NCBI GenBank assembly: GCA_947497245.1
Contig: CANMFO010000003.1
Span: 248,001-312,000, forward strand
Source of the DNA: an uncultured Flavobacteriaceae bacterium
Lineage (GTDB): Bacteria > Bacteroidota > Bacteroidia > Flavobacteriales > Flavobacteriaceae
Direction of reading: 5' to 3'
Length of the DNA stretch: 64,000 nt
Position numbers and translations under genes: made by a program. Below the pieces are notes generated by a model that worked only from the letters and a program-made list of their open reading frames with translations, was not told where the DNA came from and did not search any database. The stretch's first letter is position 1; the number at the start of each line of letters is the position of its first letter. Positions 25,278 through 34,864 of this stretch are shown here, piece after piece.

Positions 25278-25790
25278 GTTGCTATCAATTTTGATGGATT
25301 AAATATATGTAAAAAAACCGTTGAAAATACTATCAAAGGTCACTTTTCATCGATGAAATGCACAATTTTAAGATTTTCGACTTTAAATTGCCTTGATGAT
25401 TTGATAACATATAAGAAGAAAATGGGGTGTAATATGCTGATATTCAAACAAATAATTTTGAAAAGAAGAGCGTATTCCCTATTTTTTTGTTTTTTTAGGG
25501 TTTTTCTTACTTTATGGTTTTTTTTCGTACAATTTAACAAATCGTGGGCTTTTGTTGTAAATCGAACGGTATTTTGCCCGTGCCATGCGGGAAATCGAAC
25601 TCTCTACGGAGCCCTTTTTTTCATTTTGATGGGGCAGGTCCAAAACGTTCTTGCCTTGAAATAATCGGATTTTTGAACAAGAGATCAGGAACTTTCACAA
25701 AGGGGGGTTAAAAACAAAAAATTGCTGGGTGCTTTTGTAAAAACGCAGTAATTTAACTCAGTAAACCATTTTATAAGCTACCACACAATA
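25278..25790. other. AT-rich intergenic stretch before uvrC
   Basis: This 513-bp stretch is much richer in A and T than its surroundings. It holds two overlapping frames on opposite strands (about 25340-25664) whose products are low-complexity Phe/Leu/Lys strings without motifs, so I do not call genes. It presumably contains the uvrC promoter, but no full TTTG plus TAnnTTTG pair with proper spacing was found. Confidence 0.5.
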
Positions 25791-27578
25791 ATGCCCCAAG
25801 TACCCATTGAAGTTCAGTTGAGTACCTTGCCCAACAATCCCGGGGTATACCAATTTTATGATTCGGAGGACAAGATTTTATATGTCGGCAAGGCCAAGAA
25901 CCTAAAAAAAAGGGTGGCCTCCTATTTTACCAAGAACCATGAATACGGGAAGACCCGTGTACTGGTCAAAAAAATTAGATTGATCAAGCATATCGTGGTG
26001 CCCACGGAGTCCGATGCACTCCTGTTGGAGAACAACCTGATCAAAAAATACCGTCCAAGGTACAACGTACTGCTGAAGGACGACAAATCGTACCCTTGGA
26101 TATGTATTAAGAAAGAACGTTTCCCCAGAATTTTTCCCACCAGAAAATTGATACGGGACGGCTCGGAGTATTTTGGCCCGTACACGAGCATGAAGACCGT
26201 ACGGACCCTTCTCGATTTGGTCAGGAGCGTATATCCATTGCGCACCTGCAACTACGACCTTGCACAGGGCAAGATAGACGCGGGCAAGTTCAAGTCCTGT
26301 CTGGAATATCACCTGGGCAATTGCAAGGCCCCTTGCGAAGGACTTCAAAATGCAGAGGAATACCACCGACAGATCGATGATATCCGGCAGATCATAAAAG
26401 GAAACTTCAAATCCTCCTTACAGTACTTCAAGCATCGGATGAAGGCACTGTCCGGGGAAATGAAGTTCGAGGAGGCCCAAAGGATCAAGGACAAGATCGA
26501 TATTCTGGAAAACTACCAGGCCAAATCAACTATCGTCAACCCCAAGATCAACAATGTGGACGTATTTTCCATAATTTCCGACGAGGTCTTTGCCTATGTG
26601 AACTTTTTGCAATTGTCGCATGGGTCGATTGTTCGTTCCCATACCATGGAAATCAAAAAGAAACTCGACGAACAGGACCAAGATCTGCTGCAATTGGCCA
26701 TTGTGGAAATTAGGCAGCGCTTTGGTTCGCAGTCCAGGGAACTGTACCTTCCCTTCGATCTGGCGATAGGGGCAGATTTGAAAGTTACCGTACCCCGATT
26801 GGGGGACAAAAGAAAAATTTTGGAGCTGAGTGAGCGCAACGCGAAATTCTTCAGACAGGAACGCTTTAAACAGATCAAGATCATTGATCCGGACCGGCAC
26901 ACGAACCGGATCATGGCCCAGATGAAGACCGATATCAGACTATCCGAGGAACCACGGCATATAGAGTGTTTCGATAACAGCAACATTCAGGGCAGCAATC
27001 CCGTGGCGGCCTGTGTCGTCTTTAAGGACGGAAAGCCCTCCAAAAAGGAATACCGCCATTACAATATTAAAACGGTCGATGGCCCCGACGACTTTGCCTC
27101 TATGGAGGAGGTCGTGTTCCGACGGTACAAAAGATTGGTCGAAGAAGCCGAACCCCTGCCGCAGCTCATCGTAATAGATGGGGGCAAAGGGCAGTTGACA
27201 TCTGCTTTAAAAAGTCTGGATGTTCTTGGGCTCCGGGGAAAGATAGCCATTATCGGCATTGCCAAGCGATTGGAGGAAATTTATTTCCCCGAAGATCCCA
27301 TTCCCCTTTATTTGGATAAGAAGTCGGAAAGCCTTAAGATCATCCAACAGTTGCGAAACGAGGCCCATCGATTTGGGATTACCTTGCATCGGAACAAAAG
27401 AAGCAAGGCGGCGATTAATTCAGAATTGGAGCAGATCGAAGGCGTGGGCCGGAAAACGGCCCAAGACCTTTTAAAGCGGTTTAAGTCCGTCAAGCGGATC
27501 AAGGCGGCCCCTTTGGAGATCCTGGCGGAAACGGTAGGAATGGCCAAGGCAAAAAAAATTTATGAAACATTTCACTAA
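25791..27578 (+). CDS. uvrC: Excinuclease ABC subunit C
   Basis: A 595-residue nucleotide-excision-repair endonuclease. The N-terminal GIY-YIG domain reads NNPGVYQFYDSEDKILYVGKA, a cysteine cluster lies near 160-180 (CLEYHLGNCKAPCEG), the UVR/UvrB-binding helix is at about 215-240, and the C-terminal RNase H-like nuclease is marked by HIECFDNSNIQGSNPVA. Two HhH motifs at the end (IEGVGRKTAQDLLKRF, TVGMAKAKKIYE) bind DNA. It cuts both sides of a lesion after UvrA/UvrB loading. The patatin gene follows by 21 bp. Confidence 0.96.
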   Translation: MPQVPIEVQLSTLPNNPGVYQFYDSEDKILYVGKAKNLKKRVASYFTKNHEYGKTRVLVKKIRLIKHIVVPTESDALLLENNLIKKYRPRYNVLLKDDKSYPWICIKKERFPRIFPTRKLIRDGSEYFGPYTSMKTVRTLLDLVRSVYPLRTCNYDLAQGKIDAGKFKSCLEYHLGNCKAPCEGLQNAEEYHRQIDDIRQIIKGNFKSSLQYFKHRMKALSGEMKFEEAQRIKDKIDILENYQAKSTIVNPKINNVDVFSIISDEVFAYVNFLQLSHGSIVRSHTMEIKKKLDEQDQDLLQLAIVEIRQRFGSQSRELYLPFDLAIGADLKVTVPRLGDKRKILELSERNAKFFRQERFKQIKIIDPDRHTNRIMAQMKTDIRLSEEPRHIECFDNSNIQGSNPVAACVVFKDGKPSKKEYRHYNIKTVDGPDDFASMEEVVFRRYKRLVEEAEPLPQLIVIDGGKGQLTSALKSLDVLGLRGKIAIIGIAKRLEEIYFPEDPIPLYLDKKSESLKIIQQLRNEAHRFGITLHRNKRSKAAINSELEQIEGVGRKTAQDLLKRFKSVKRIKAAPLEILAETVGMAKAKKIYETFH

Positions 27579-27599
27579 AATGAACGACCAATACACAAT

Positions 27600-29867
27600 A
27601 TGAGGAAACTACTCCTATACCCATATGTCATATTGTTCGGGCTGATGGCCATGTCCCAGGAGCCCAATGACAATGAGCGCCTGAAAGTTGGGGTAGTGCT
27701 CAGCGGCGGCGGCGCAAAGGGAATGGCGCACATCGGCACTTTAAAGGTCATTGAGGAGGCGGGCGTAAAGATCGATTACATTGGGGGCACCAGCATGGGT
27801 GCCGTGGTAGGGGCGCTCTACGCTTCGGGCTATTCCGCCATCGAACTCGATTCCATCTTTGAAAATGTGGATTTCAATACCTTGATCCAGGACAACCTTC
27901 CGCGAAGTGCCAAAACCTTCTACGAAAAGGAGGATTCCGAGCGATACGCGCTTACACTTCCCTTCGATAAATTCAAATTGACCGTGCCGCAGGCATTTTC
28001 AGGGGGCCAGAACGTGTACAACGAATTGGTACGCTTGCTCTACCATGTCAAGGATATTGATGATTTTGACCAATTGCCCATTCCTTTCGTTTGCATTGCC
28101 ACCAATGCCGAAACGGGCAAGGAGGTAGTGCTCGACAGGGGCTATCTGCCCGAAGTGGTCATGGCCAGTGCGGCCTTGCCATCGCTTTTTGAACCGGCCA
28201 ATATAGACGACCGGACCTTGATCGACGGAGGAGTGGTCAACAATTACCCTATTGACCATGTGAAGGACATGGGAGCGGATGTCATCATTGGCTCCGATGT
28301 GCAACATGGACTTTCGAGCAAAGACCAACTCTCATCGGCCACCGAAATCCTGCAACAGGTCAACAACTATAGGACCGTTGCGGCCATGGAGGACAAGGCA
28401 AAGCGGACCGATATCTACATCAGGCCGGCCATAGAGGAGTACTCCCTGATCGATTTTGAGGCGTACCGTGAAATTATCGATACTGGCGAAAAGGCAGCAA
28501 GGGAATCCTTCGATGAATTGAAAAAACTCTTCCAGTTTCAGAACATTGAAAGGATGCCCGTACAGTCCGTGGCCGTCCAGGATACCCTAATGGTCAACCG
28601 CTTGCTCATTACCGGCGACGCCGACAACTATACCCGCGGCTATGTGAAGGGAAAGTTGCGCTTCGATTTGGGCAAGAAGATCACTTTTGAAAAATTACAG
28701 CAGGGAATCAGCAACCTTTCCGCTACCGGGAATTTCAAGACCATCCGATACAAGCTTAACCATAACGAAATAGGTGAGGACCTTTCGTTGAGGCTTACCG
28801 AAACACGGCACAAGACCTTTTTGAGGCTTGGGGCCCATTACGACGACCTTTACAAAAGTGCAGCTTTGGTAAATATCACCCGCAAGAACTTTTTGATGAG
28901 GGACGATGTGTCGTCGATTGACTTCATGTTGGGCGACAACGTGCGGTACAACTTCCAGTACTACGTGGATAAGGGATCGTATTGGAGCTTTGGCTTGAAT
29001 TCAAGGTTCAACGCATTTGAGAAGGAAATTGATTTTGGACTGATTCGAAGCAATTTTGAAATCCCACAAGGATTGAATGTCAACAGCCTGAACTTGGACG
29101 TTACCGACTTTACCAATCAAATATATGTGCAGACCGTGCTTCGCGAGGAATTTTCGTTTACCACGGGAGTGGAATACAAATTTTTGAAGTACAGTACCCG
29201 GACCCTGGGCGCACTGGCCGAAGAGGATGCCGTGAACAATCTAAAAATGGAAGATGGCCGGACACTGTTCGAAAAAAGTAGTTTCTACAGTGCGTTCGGA
29301 CAACTGAGGCTCGACACCTACGATGACCGATATTTTCCCACACGGGGACTATATTTTAAAGGGGATTTCCATTTTTACGTGATCTCCTCGGATTTCAATG
29401 AAAATTTCAAGGAATTTTCGATTTCGAGGGCCCGTTTGGGCACTGCCTTTCCACTGTTTGGGAACCTGTCTCTTAACTTGGAGACGGAAGGAGGCTTTAA
29501 ACTAGGGACTTCCAATGTGACCTCATTTGATTTTGTTCTGGGGGGATATGGCACCGATCTCATCAACAATTTTGTGCCTTTTTATGGATACGATTTCCTA
29601 TCACTTCCCGGGAACAGCTATGTCAAGGTATATGGGAGGCTCGACCTCGAATTTGCGCGAAAGAACCATTTGCTGCTCTCGGCAAATTATGCCAACGTGG
29701 AGGACGATCTTTTTAGAACGGGCGAATGGTTTACCGATCCCGACTTTTCAGGATATGGTGTGGGCTACGGCTGGGAGTCTTTTCTAGGCCCCGTACAGGT
29801 AATCTATTCCTGGTCTCCAGAAGGTAAGACCAGTAATTTCTTTTTTAGCGTGGGCTATTGGTTTTGA
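27600..29867 (+). CDS. Patatin-like phospholipase fused to an outer-membrane beta-barrel
   Basis: A 755-residue protein with a signal peptide, a patatin domain, a POTRA-like linker and a C-terminal barrel of the BamA/TamA type. In the patatin part SGGGAKGMAHIG forms the oxyanion hole, GGTSMG contains the nucleophile serine, and LIDGGVVNNYP carries the catalytic aspartate. The linker near residues 325-400 has a single POTRA-like beta-alpha pattern, and the barrel ends in SNFFFSVGYWF, as expected for a Bam client. The architecture matches PlpD-type autotransporters (type Vd), in which the lipase is displayed or released at the surface. It may be cotranscribed with uvrC, 21 bp upstream. Confidence 0.9.
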   Translation: MRKLLLYPYVILFGLMAMSQEPNDNERLKVGVVLSGGGAKGMAHIGTLKVIEEAGVKIDYIGGTSMGAVVGALYASGYSAIELDSIFENVDFNTLIQDNLPRSAKTFYEKEDSERYALTLPFDKFKLTVPQAFSGGQNVYNELVRLLYHVKDIDDFDQLPIPFVCIATNAETGKEVVLDRGYLPEVVMASAALPSLFEPANIDDRTLIDGGVVNNYPIDHVKDMGADVIIGSDVQHGLSSKDQLSSATEILQQVNNYRTVAAMEDKAKRTDIYIRPAIEEYSLIDFEAYREIIDTGEKAARESFDELKKLFQFQNIERMPVQSVAVQDTLMVNRLLITGDADNYTRGYVKGKLRFDLGKKITFEKLQQGISNLSATGNFKTIRYKLNHNEIGEDLSLRLTETRHKTFLRLGAHYDDLYKSAALVNITRKNFLMRDDVSSIDFMLGDNVRYNFQYYVDKGSYWSFGLNSRFNAFEKEIDFGLIRSNFEIPQGLNVNSLNLDVTDFTNQIYVQTVLREEFSFTTGVEYKFLKYSTRTLGALAEEDAVNNLKMEDGRTLFEKSSFYSAFGQLRLDTYDDRYFPTRGLYFKGDFHFYVISSDFNENFKEFSISRARLGTAFPLFGNLSLNLETEGGFKLGTSNVTSFDFVLGGYGTDLINNFVPFYGYDFLSLPGNSYVKVYGRLDLEFARKNHLLLSANYANVEDDLFRTGEWFTDPDFSGYGVGYGWESFLGPVQVIYSWSPEGKTSNFFFSVGYWF

Positions 29868-30098
29868 GATTCTTAACAGCGAATCCCATTCTTTTTCCCG
29901 ATATTTGCAGCACTATGCTACAGTTCAGAATTGATATAACCGCCCATCTCCGGGCCATGTGGTAGATGGTCCCGTTTTCCGTCCTCCCGCCCTGGCAGCA
30001 CCCGGGGCCGGCCGAACGGAATTTGCTTTTGGCGCTCGGATTGGATGCGCCCAGTTTGTTAGTTTTTAATCCTCGTACAATCAATTCAAAAAAAAATC

Positions 30099-31241
30099 AT
30101 GTCAACATCAGATAATACATCATTGCAACTGCCCTTGGAAAACCCGTCGGCAGAAGATTTTCTTCCCCTATTGGGAACGGATCATATAGAACTGTACGTG
30201 GGAAATGCCAAACAGGCCGCCCACTATTATATGTCGGCCTGGGGCTTTCAACCTTTGGCCTACGCAGGCCTGGAAACCGGACTAAAAGACAAGGTGTCCT
30301 ACGTGGTGGAACAAGGCAAGATTCGTTTGGTCCTTACCTCCCCCTTGAAATCGGGAGGGGACATCAACCGACATATCGATGCCCATGGCGATGGGGTAAA
30401 GACCATTGCGCTTTGGGTGGACGACGCCAGCAAAAGTTACAGGGAGACCACCCATCGGGGCGCTAAAAGTTACTTCGCCCCGAGGACCCTATCCGATGAT
30501 CAGGGGGATGTGGTGCTCTCGGGGATACACACCTATGGGGAAACGGTACATGTTTTTGTGGAACGGTCCAATTACAAAGGCACCTTTATGCCCGGATACC
30601 GAAAGTGGGAGCCACATTACCGGCCTGTGGATGTCGGCCTCAAGTACGTCGACCATATGGTCGGAAATGTCGGTTGGAACGAGATGGACAAATGGTGCGA
30701 GTTCTACGCCAAGGTCATGGGTTTTGCACAATTGGTCTCCTTCGATGACAAGGATATTTCCACGGAATACACAGCTTTGATGAGCAAGGTGATGAGCAAT
30801 GGCAACGGCCGTATTAAATTTCCCATCAACGAGCCCGCCGATGGCAGGAAAAAATCGCAGATCGAGGAATATATAGAGTTTTATAATGGAGCGGGGGTGC
30901 AGCACATGGCTCTGGCCACGGATAACATCATTGAAACCGTTACGGCCCTTCGCGATAGGGGAGTTGAGTTTTTGAAAGTCCCGTCCACCTACTACGATGA
31001 TGTTCTCGACAGGGTCGGCGAGATCGATGAGGAACTGAATTCCTTGGGCGATCTGGGCATACTGATCGACAGGGACGATGAGGGGTACCTGCTCCAAATA
31101 TTCACCAAGCCCATTCTAGACCGTCCTACCATGTTCATCGAGATCATCCAGCGAAAAGGGGCAAAATCGTTTGGAAAGGGAAACTTCAAGGCGTTGTTCG
31201 AATCCATTGAAAGGGAACAGGCGTCCAGGGGAACACTCTGA
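30099..31241 (+). CDS. hppD: 4-Hydroxyphenylpyruvate dioxygenase
   Basis: A 380-residue non-haem iron enzyme that converts 4-hydroxyphenylpyruvate to homogentisate in tyrosine breakdown. The facial triad is visible as His186 (KYVDHMVGNV), His269 (GVQHMALAT) and Glu348 (TMFIEIIQRKG). Two vicinal-oxygen-chelate halves and the C-terminal helix needed to close the site (GNFKALFESIEREQ) are present. With kynA just downstream it points to catabolism of aromatic amino acids. The 230 bp upstream are partly GC-rich (29940-30060) and hold no gene that I can support. Confidence 0.95.
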   Translation: MSTSDNTSLQLPLENPSAEDFLPLLGTDHIELYVGNAKQAAHYYMSAWGFQPLAYAGLETGLKDKVSYVVEQGKIRLVLTSPLKSGGDINRHIDAHGDGVKTIALWVDDASKSYRETTHRGAKSYFAPRTLSDDQGDVVLSGIHTYGETVHVFVERSNYKGTFMPGYRKWEPHYRPVDVGLKYVDHMVGNVGWNEMDKWCEFYAKVMGFAQLVSFDDKDISTEYTALMSKVMSNGNGRIKFPINEPADGRKKSQIEEYIEFYNGAGVQHMALATDNIIETVTALRDRGVEFLKVPSTYYDDVLDRVGEIDEELNSLGDLGILIDRDDEGYLLQIFTKPILDRPTMFIEIIQRKGAKSFGKGNFKALFESIEREQASRGTL

Positions 31242-31471
31242 GGTCGGGGAACCAGGACAGCTTGTAGGCTACGGTATTCGAATTCGGCCAGACCTACGCT
31301 ACCATTGAAAAACACGATAAAATGCCTTCAAGGGTATTTGACGGGTTTTTTTGAGCGGGTCCCATCGCTAAAATTCTTAACATTTTGCCAAATATGTCCT
31401 ACAATTATAAATATGTGTTAAGAGAATAGTTAAAGTCCGTTAAAAGGGCTTACCACCTTGGGATCATGCCT

Positions 31472-31479
31472 TAAATTTG
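31472..31479 (+). promoter_or_regulatory. -7 promoter element in front of the small-RNA candidate
   Basis: TAAATTTG matches the Bacteroidota -7 consensus exactly, but the -33 side is poor. A second, slightly imperfect promoter (TTTG 31384-31387, 20-nt spacer, TAAATATG 31408-31415) lies further upstream and could drive a longer transcript. Confidence 0.4.
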
Positions 31480-31484
31480 TATCA

Positions 31485-31588
31485 GTAAGGGGTGGTTCCC
31501 TTACAACTTTAAGTATTGGTTTTTCATAATTTAAAGTTTGGTTGGTTATTTAGGAAAAGCCCTGATGTTTCATCAGGGCTTTTTTTTG
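31485..31588 (+). ncRNA. Candidate small RNA with three hairpins
   Basis: Within a 455-bp gene-free gap lie three consecutive perfect stems. Stem 1 pairs GTAAGGG (31485-31491) with CCCTTAC (31498-31504). Stem 2 pairs AACTTTAA (31505-31512) with TTAAAGTT (31531-31538). Stem 3 is a strong terminator at 31555-31587. A -7 element sits just upstream, so a transcript of about 100 nt is predicted. No coding frame of note lies within it. The rest of the gap (31242-31470 and 31590-31696) shows no gene. A 5' leader or attenuator for the DUF3108 gene is an alternative; membership of a known flavobacterial RNA family such as 6S-Flavo could not be checked. Confidence 0.5.
31555..31587 (+). terminator. Strong terminator ending the small-RNA candidate
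   Basis: AAAAGCCCTGATG pairs with CATCAGGGCTTTT across a TTT loop and continues into a run of T. It lies 110 bp upstream of the DUF3108 gene and more than 300 bp after hppD, so it is more likely to end an independent transcript than hppD itself. Confidence 0.9.
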
Positions 31589-31696
31589 TGTCTTGGCCAA
31601 AATGACACAATACTTTGGAATAATATTTGTTTTATTAACGATACGTTAAAATAGTTATATGTACTGTTTTACTAATTTTACAATGAATATCGCGCT

Positions 31697-32488
31697 ATGA
31701 AAAAGCTTTGCATCATACTTTTCCTGCTTGCCAGCCAGTTCGGGGCCGCCCAGAACGGGGGGGATCGGAGCGAATCTGTGTTTAAGCCCGGGGAGTGGTT
31801 AAAGTTCCGGATGCACTATGGGATTCTGAATGCCAGCTATGCCACACTTCATGTAAAAACCGATGTAATTGACGATGTTCCTGTTTACCATGTGGTCGGA
31901 AAAGGGAAGACCACCGGATGGGCCAGTATTTTTTTCAAGGTAGATGACACCTATGAGAGTTATTTTGGACAGGAAGACGGCAGGCCGTATAAATTTATAC
32001 GGAAGATATCCGAAGGGGGCTACACCAAGGATATCGAGATCAATTTTGATCACGAGAAAGATCTGGCGATCCTGAACGATAAGAAAAACAAGAAAAAACT
32101 GAATTTTGACCTTCAGGACAGTATCCAGGACCTCATTTCTGCATTTTACTATCTGAGGAACAACTACAAACCCGAAGACCTGGTCGTTGGCGAGGCGGTC
32201 AACCTAAAGATGTTGTACGATGATGATGGTGTATTCGACTTCAAACTCAAATATTTGGGCACGGAAATCGTTAAAACCAAATTTGGTAAGGTAGAATGTT
32301 ATAAATTTAGACCTTTGGTGCAGTCCGGCAGGGTTTTCAAAGAACAGGAAAGCCTCTCGTTATGGGTCTCGTCCGACAACAACCGGATTCCGATCAGGAT
32401 CAAGGCCGATTTGGCCGTCGGAGCCATTAAGGCAGACCTTGATGCGTACAACGGACTCAAGCACCAGTTCAAAATAATAATGGACTAG
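31697..32488 (+). CDS. Exported DUF3108 protein
   Basis: A 263-residue protein with a signal peptide (MKKLCIILFLLASQFGAAQ). The mature part is a beta-sandwich-like DUF3108 domain. Characteristic stretches are FKPGEWLKFRMHYGILNASY near the start and the late SLWVSSDNNRIPIRIKADLAVGAIK (given here in part: LWVSSDNNRIPIRI). Members are periplasmic and have no known function. It starts the close series DUF3108 - kynA - M23 peptidase (gaps of 7 bp each), which suggests one transcript, though the kynA product is cytoplasmic and functionally unrelated. Confidence 0.85.
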   Translation: MKKLCIILFLLASQFGAAQNGGDRSESVFKPGEWLKFRMHYGILNASYATLHVKTDVIDDVPVYHVVGKGKTTGWASIFFKVDDTYESYFGQEDGRPYKFIRKISEGGYTKDIEINFDHEKDLAILNDKKNKKKLNFDLQDSIQDLISAFYYLRNNYKPEDLVVGEAVNLKMLYDDDGVFDFKLKYLGTEIVKTKFGKVECYKFRPLVQSGRVFKEQESLSLWVSSDNNRIPIRIKADLAVGAIKADLDAYNGLKHQFKIIMD

Positions 32489-32495
32489 CGTTTAG

Positions 32496-33458
32496 ATGAA
32501 CAACAAAGAGTATATCGAATCCCAAATTTCAAAACTTGAAGAAAAATACAAGGATTCGGGCCAAGACCTAAGCTCCTATTTAGATGGTCTCCTCTACCAA
32601 CGTTACCTTACCTACTGGGACTATATCCACCTGGACACCCTTCTGAGCATACAAGTGCCGAGAACGTATTTCCCCGATGAGGAAATATTCATCATGTACC
32701 ACCAGATTACCGAACTGTACTTCAAGTTGATCTTGCACGAACAAAAGCAGATCGTGGACGACAAATCACAGAATGTTGATTTTCTGATTGAAAAGATCAG
32801 AAGGATCAATAGTTACTACCAGGCCCTGATATCTTCCTTCAGCATTATGATCAAGGGCATGGAGCGCGAGCAGTTCTTGCGGTATAGGATGGCACTGCTG
32901 CCATCGAGCGGGTTTCAATCGGCGCAGTACAGAATGATAGAGATCTACGCCACCCCCTTGGAGAATTTGGTGCACCACAGTGAACGCGACGGGTTTTCGT
33001 CCGAAAACGCCATTGAGGAATTGTACGAACACATCTATTGGAAAAAAGGGGCGACCGATATCAGCACAGGGGAGAAGACGCTGACCTTAAAACAATTTGA
33101 GTACCGGTATACCCCGCGGCTGATCCGAATAGCCAAGCAAGTAAGGACCAGCACCATTTACCATAAATTCCTGCTATTGCCAGTGGAAAAAAAAGATAAT
33201 AAAGCACTGATTGAAGCGTTAAAGACTCTGGACCTCAACGCGAACGTGAACTGGCCTTTGATGCATATGGGCTCGGCACATCGCTATCTGGGGAAGGACA
33301 AAGAGGAAATCAATGCCACAGGGGGCACAAATTGGAAGGAATACCTGCCGCCAAGTTTTCAAAAAGTGGTATTTTTTCCAGAATTATATTCCAATCAAGA
33401 GTTAAATAATTGGGGAAAGCAATGGGTAGACCATATCTTTAACCCGGAAAAAGAGTAG
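32496..33458 (+). CDS. kynA: Tryptophan 2,3-dioxygenase
   Basis: A 320-residue haem enzyme that opens the indole ring of tryptophan to N-formylkynurenine. The family is clear from TYWDYIHLDTLLSIQ near the N-terminus, EIFIMYHQITELYFKLILHE with substrate-binding residues, the RYRMALLPSSGFQSAQYR helix, and the proximal-His region MHMGSAHRYLG. It is a cytoplasmic, all-helical tetramer. It starts 7 bp after the DUF3108 gene and ends 7 bp before the M23 peptidase gene. Together with hppD it indicates aromatic amino acid catabolism; no other kynurenine-pathway gene is in the window. Confidence 0.94.
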   Translation: MNNKEYIESQISKLEEKYKDSGQDLSSYLDGLLYQRYLTYWDYIHLDTLLSIQVPRTYFPDEEIFIMYHQITELYFKLILHEQKQIVDDKSQNVDFLIEKIRRINSYYQALISSFSIMIKGMEREQFLRYRMALLPSSGFQSAQYRMIEIYATPLENLVHHSERDGFSSENAIEELYEHIYWKKGATDISTGEKTLTLKQFEYRYTPRLIRIAKQVRTSTIYHKFLLLPVEKKDNKALIEALKTLDLNANVNWPLMHMGSAHRYLGKDKEEINATGGTNWKEYLPPSFQKVVFFPELYSNQELNNWGKQWVDHIFNPEKE

Positions 33459-33465
33459 CGTAAAG

Positions 33466-34752
33466 ATGAATAAATATTGGGGCATTTTTATATTGATCGT
33501 GGTTTTTGCGTCCTGTAAGGATAAAAAGCTATCGGAACCCGTAAAAAAGGAAATCGCCGAAGTCACCAAAGTGGTGCAAAAAGTGACCGCCAAACAGTTC
33601 GGGTTCAACCTGGACGATTTTAAGGTAAAGATAGATACGGTTAAATACGGTGATAGCTTTGGGGAACTGATGTTGCAGCACAAGGTCGATTATCCCAAGA
33701 TTGCCAAAATCTCCCAGGAATATAGAGATACCTTCGACGTACGGAGGATCCGGGTAGGCAAGCCCTACATGATATTGCAATCAAAGGACACTTCGGGGAC
33801 TGCCCAAGTGTTCATCTATGAAAACGACGCCATCAATTATACGGTGGTCGACCTTCGCGACAGTGTTACCGCGTACAAGGATAAGAGGAAAGTGAAATAT
33901 GTAGAACGCGAGGCTTCAGGGATAATCGAGACCTCACTGTCCGAGGCCATCTTGGATCAAGGGATCGATTACAATGTTACCAACAACCTGTCCGAGGTGT
34001 ACGCCTGGACGATCGACTTTTTTCGCCTTCAAAAAGGAGACAAATTTAAGGTCATCTATAAGGAAAAGTATATCAACGATTCGATCTACGCCGGTGCCGG
34101 ACCCATTGAATCGGCCTATTTTGAGCACAACGGAAAGCCGATCTATGCCTTTGCATACGAAAACGATTCCCTCAAACGTATTGTGGATTATTTTGACGAA
34201 GAGGCCAACAACCTTAGGAGGACCTTCCTAAGGGCACCCGTTCAATTCAGTAGGATATCATCCCGGTACAACCTGAAAAGAAGGATCCGTTATTACGGCA
34301 ACAGGATCAGGCCGCACCGGGGTACGGATTACGCGGCTCCGGTGGGAACCCCAATTTTGGCGACCGCCGATGGCACGGTGACCGAATCTACACGAAGGGG
34401 TGGGAACGGCAAATACGTGAAAATAAGACATAACGGCAAATATTCCACCCAATACCTGCACATGAAAAAACAGAAGGTGAAAAGGGGCGAGTTTGTACGC
34501 CAGGGCGATGTGATCGGATGGATCGGAATGACCGGGAACACCAGTGGCCCCCATGTGTGCTATCGTTTTTGGAGAAATGGCCGACAAGTGGACCCTCTTA
34601 GGGAAGAACTGCCCCAGGCCGAACCGCTTGCCGAACCTTTAAGGCCGGACTATTTTGCCTATATAGCCCCCAAAAGAATTCAGCTCGATTGCATTGAATA
34701 CCCCGAGCGCCCCACAGAGGACGAAGGGGAATTGCTTACATTGAATCAATAG
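33466..34752 (+). CDS. M23-family peptidoglycan metallopeptidase lipoprotein
   Basis: A 428-residue envelope protein with a lipoprotein signal (MNKYWGIFILIVVFASC). The N-terminal half is a charged region followed by an OapA/LysM-adjacent-type domain (AYVNFL-like beta segments around QVFIYENDAINYTVVDL). The C-terminal LytM (M23) domain has all zinc and catalytic residues: RPHRGTDYAAP (His and Asp), YLHMKKQ and GPHVCYRF. Such enzymes cut peptidoglycan cross-links, or act as divisome activators when inactive. This one appears active. It is the last gene of the tight series that starts at 31697. Confidence 0.9.
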   Translation: MNKYWGIFILIVVFASCKDKKLSEPVKKEIAEVTKVVQKVTAKQFGFNLDDFKVKIDTVKYGDSFGELMLQHKVDYPKIAKISQEYRDTFDVRRIRVGKPYMILQSKDTSGTAQVFIYENDAINYTVVDLRDSVTAYKDKRKVKYVEREASGIIETSLSEAILDQGIDYNVTNNLSEVYAWTIDFFRLQKGDKFKVIYKEKYINDSIYAGAGPIESAYFEHNGKPIYAFAYENDSLKRIVDYFDEEANNLRRTFLRAPVQFSRISSRYNLKRRIRYYGNRIRPHRGTDYAAPVGTPILATADGTVTESTRRGGNGKYVKIRHNGKYSTQYLHMKKQKVKRGEFVRQGDVIGWIGMTGNTSGPHVCYRFWRNGRQVDPLREELPQAEPLAEPLRPDYFAYIAPKRIQLDCIEYPERPTEDEGELLTLNQ

Positions 34753-34864
34753 CACAATTGTACCGATTTTGCCTAGCGTTCCCGATTTTGCGGGATAATG
34801 GTTACTTTTGCCTCCTCCCAAAGCGGAAAATGGCATATGAAACTAAAATCCCAAAAATCACCAA

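Noticed and set aside
25340-25664. Two overlapping frames of 66 and 103 codons on opposite strands
   Set aside because: They lie in AT-rich DNA, encode low-complexity Phe/Leu/Lys strings, and have no signal, motif or convincing start site.
29868-30098. GC-rich gap before hppD with a 79-codon minus-strand frame
   Set aside because: The frame has no motif and the wrong composition; the hairpins seen (CCATCT/AGATGG) are weak and do not resemble a known riboswitch.
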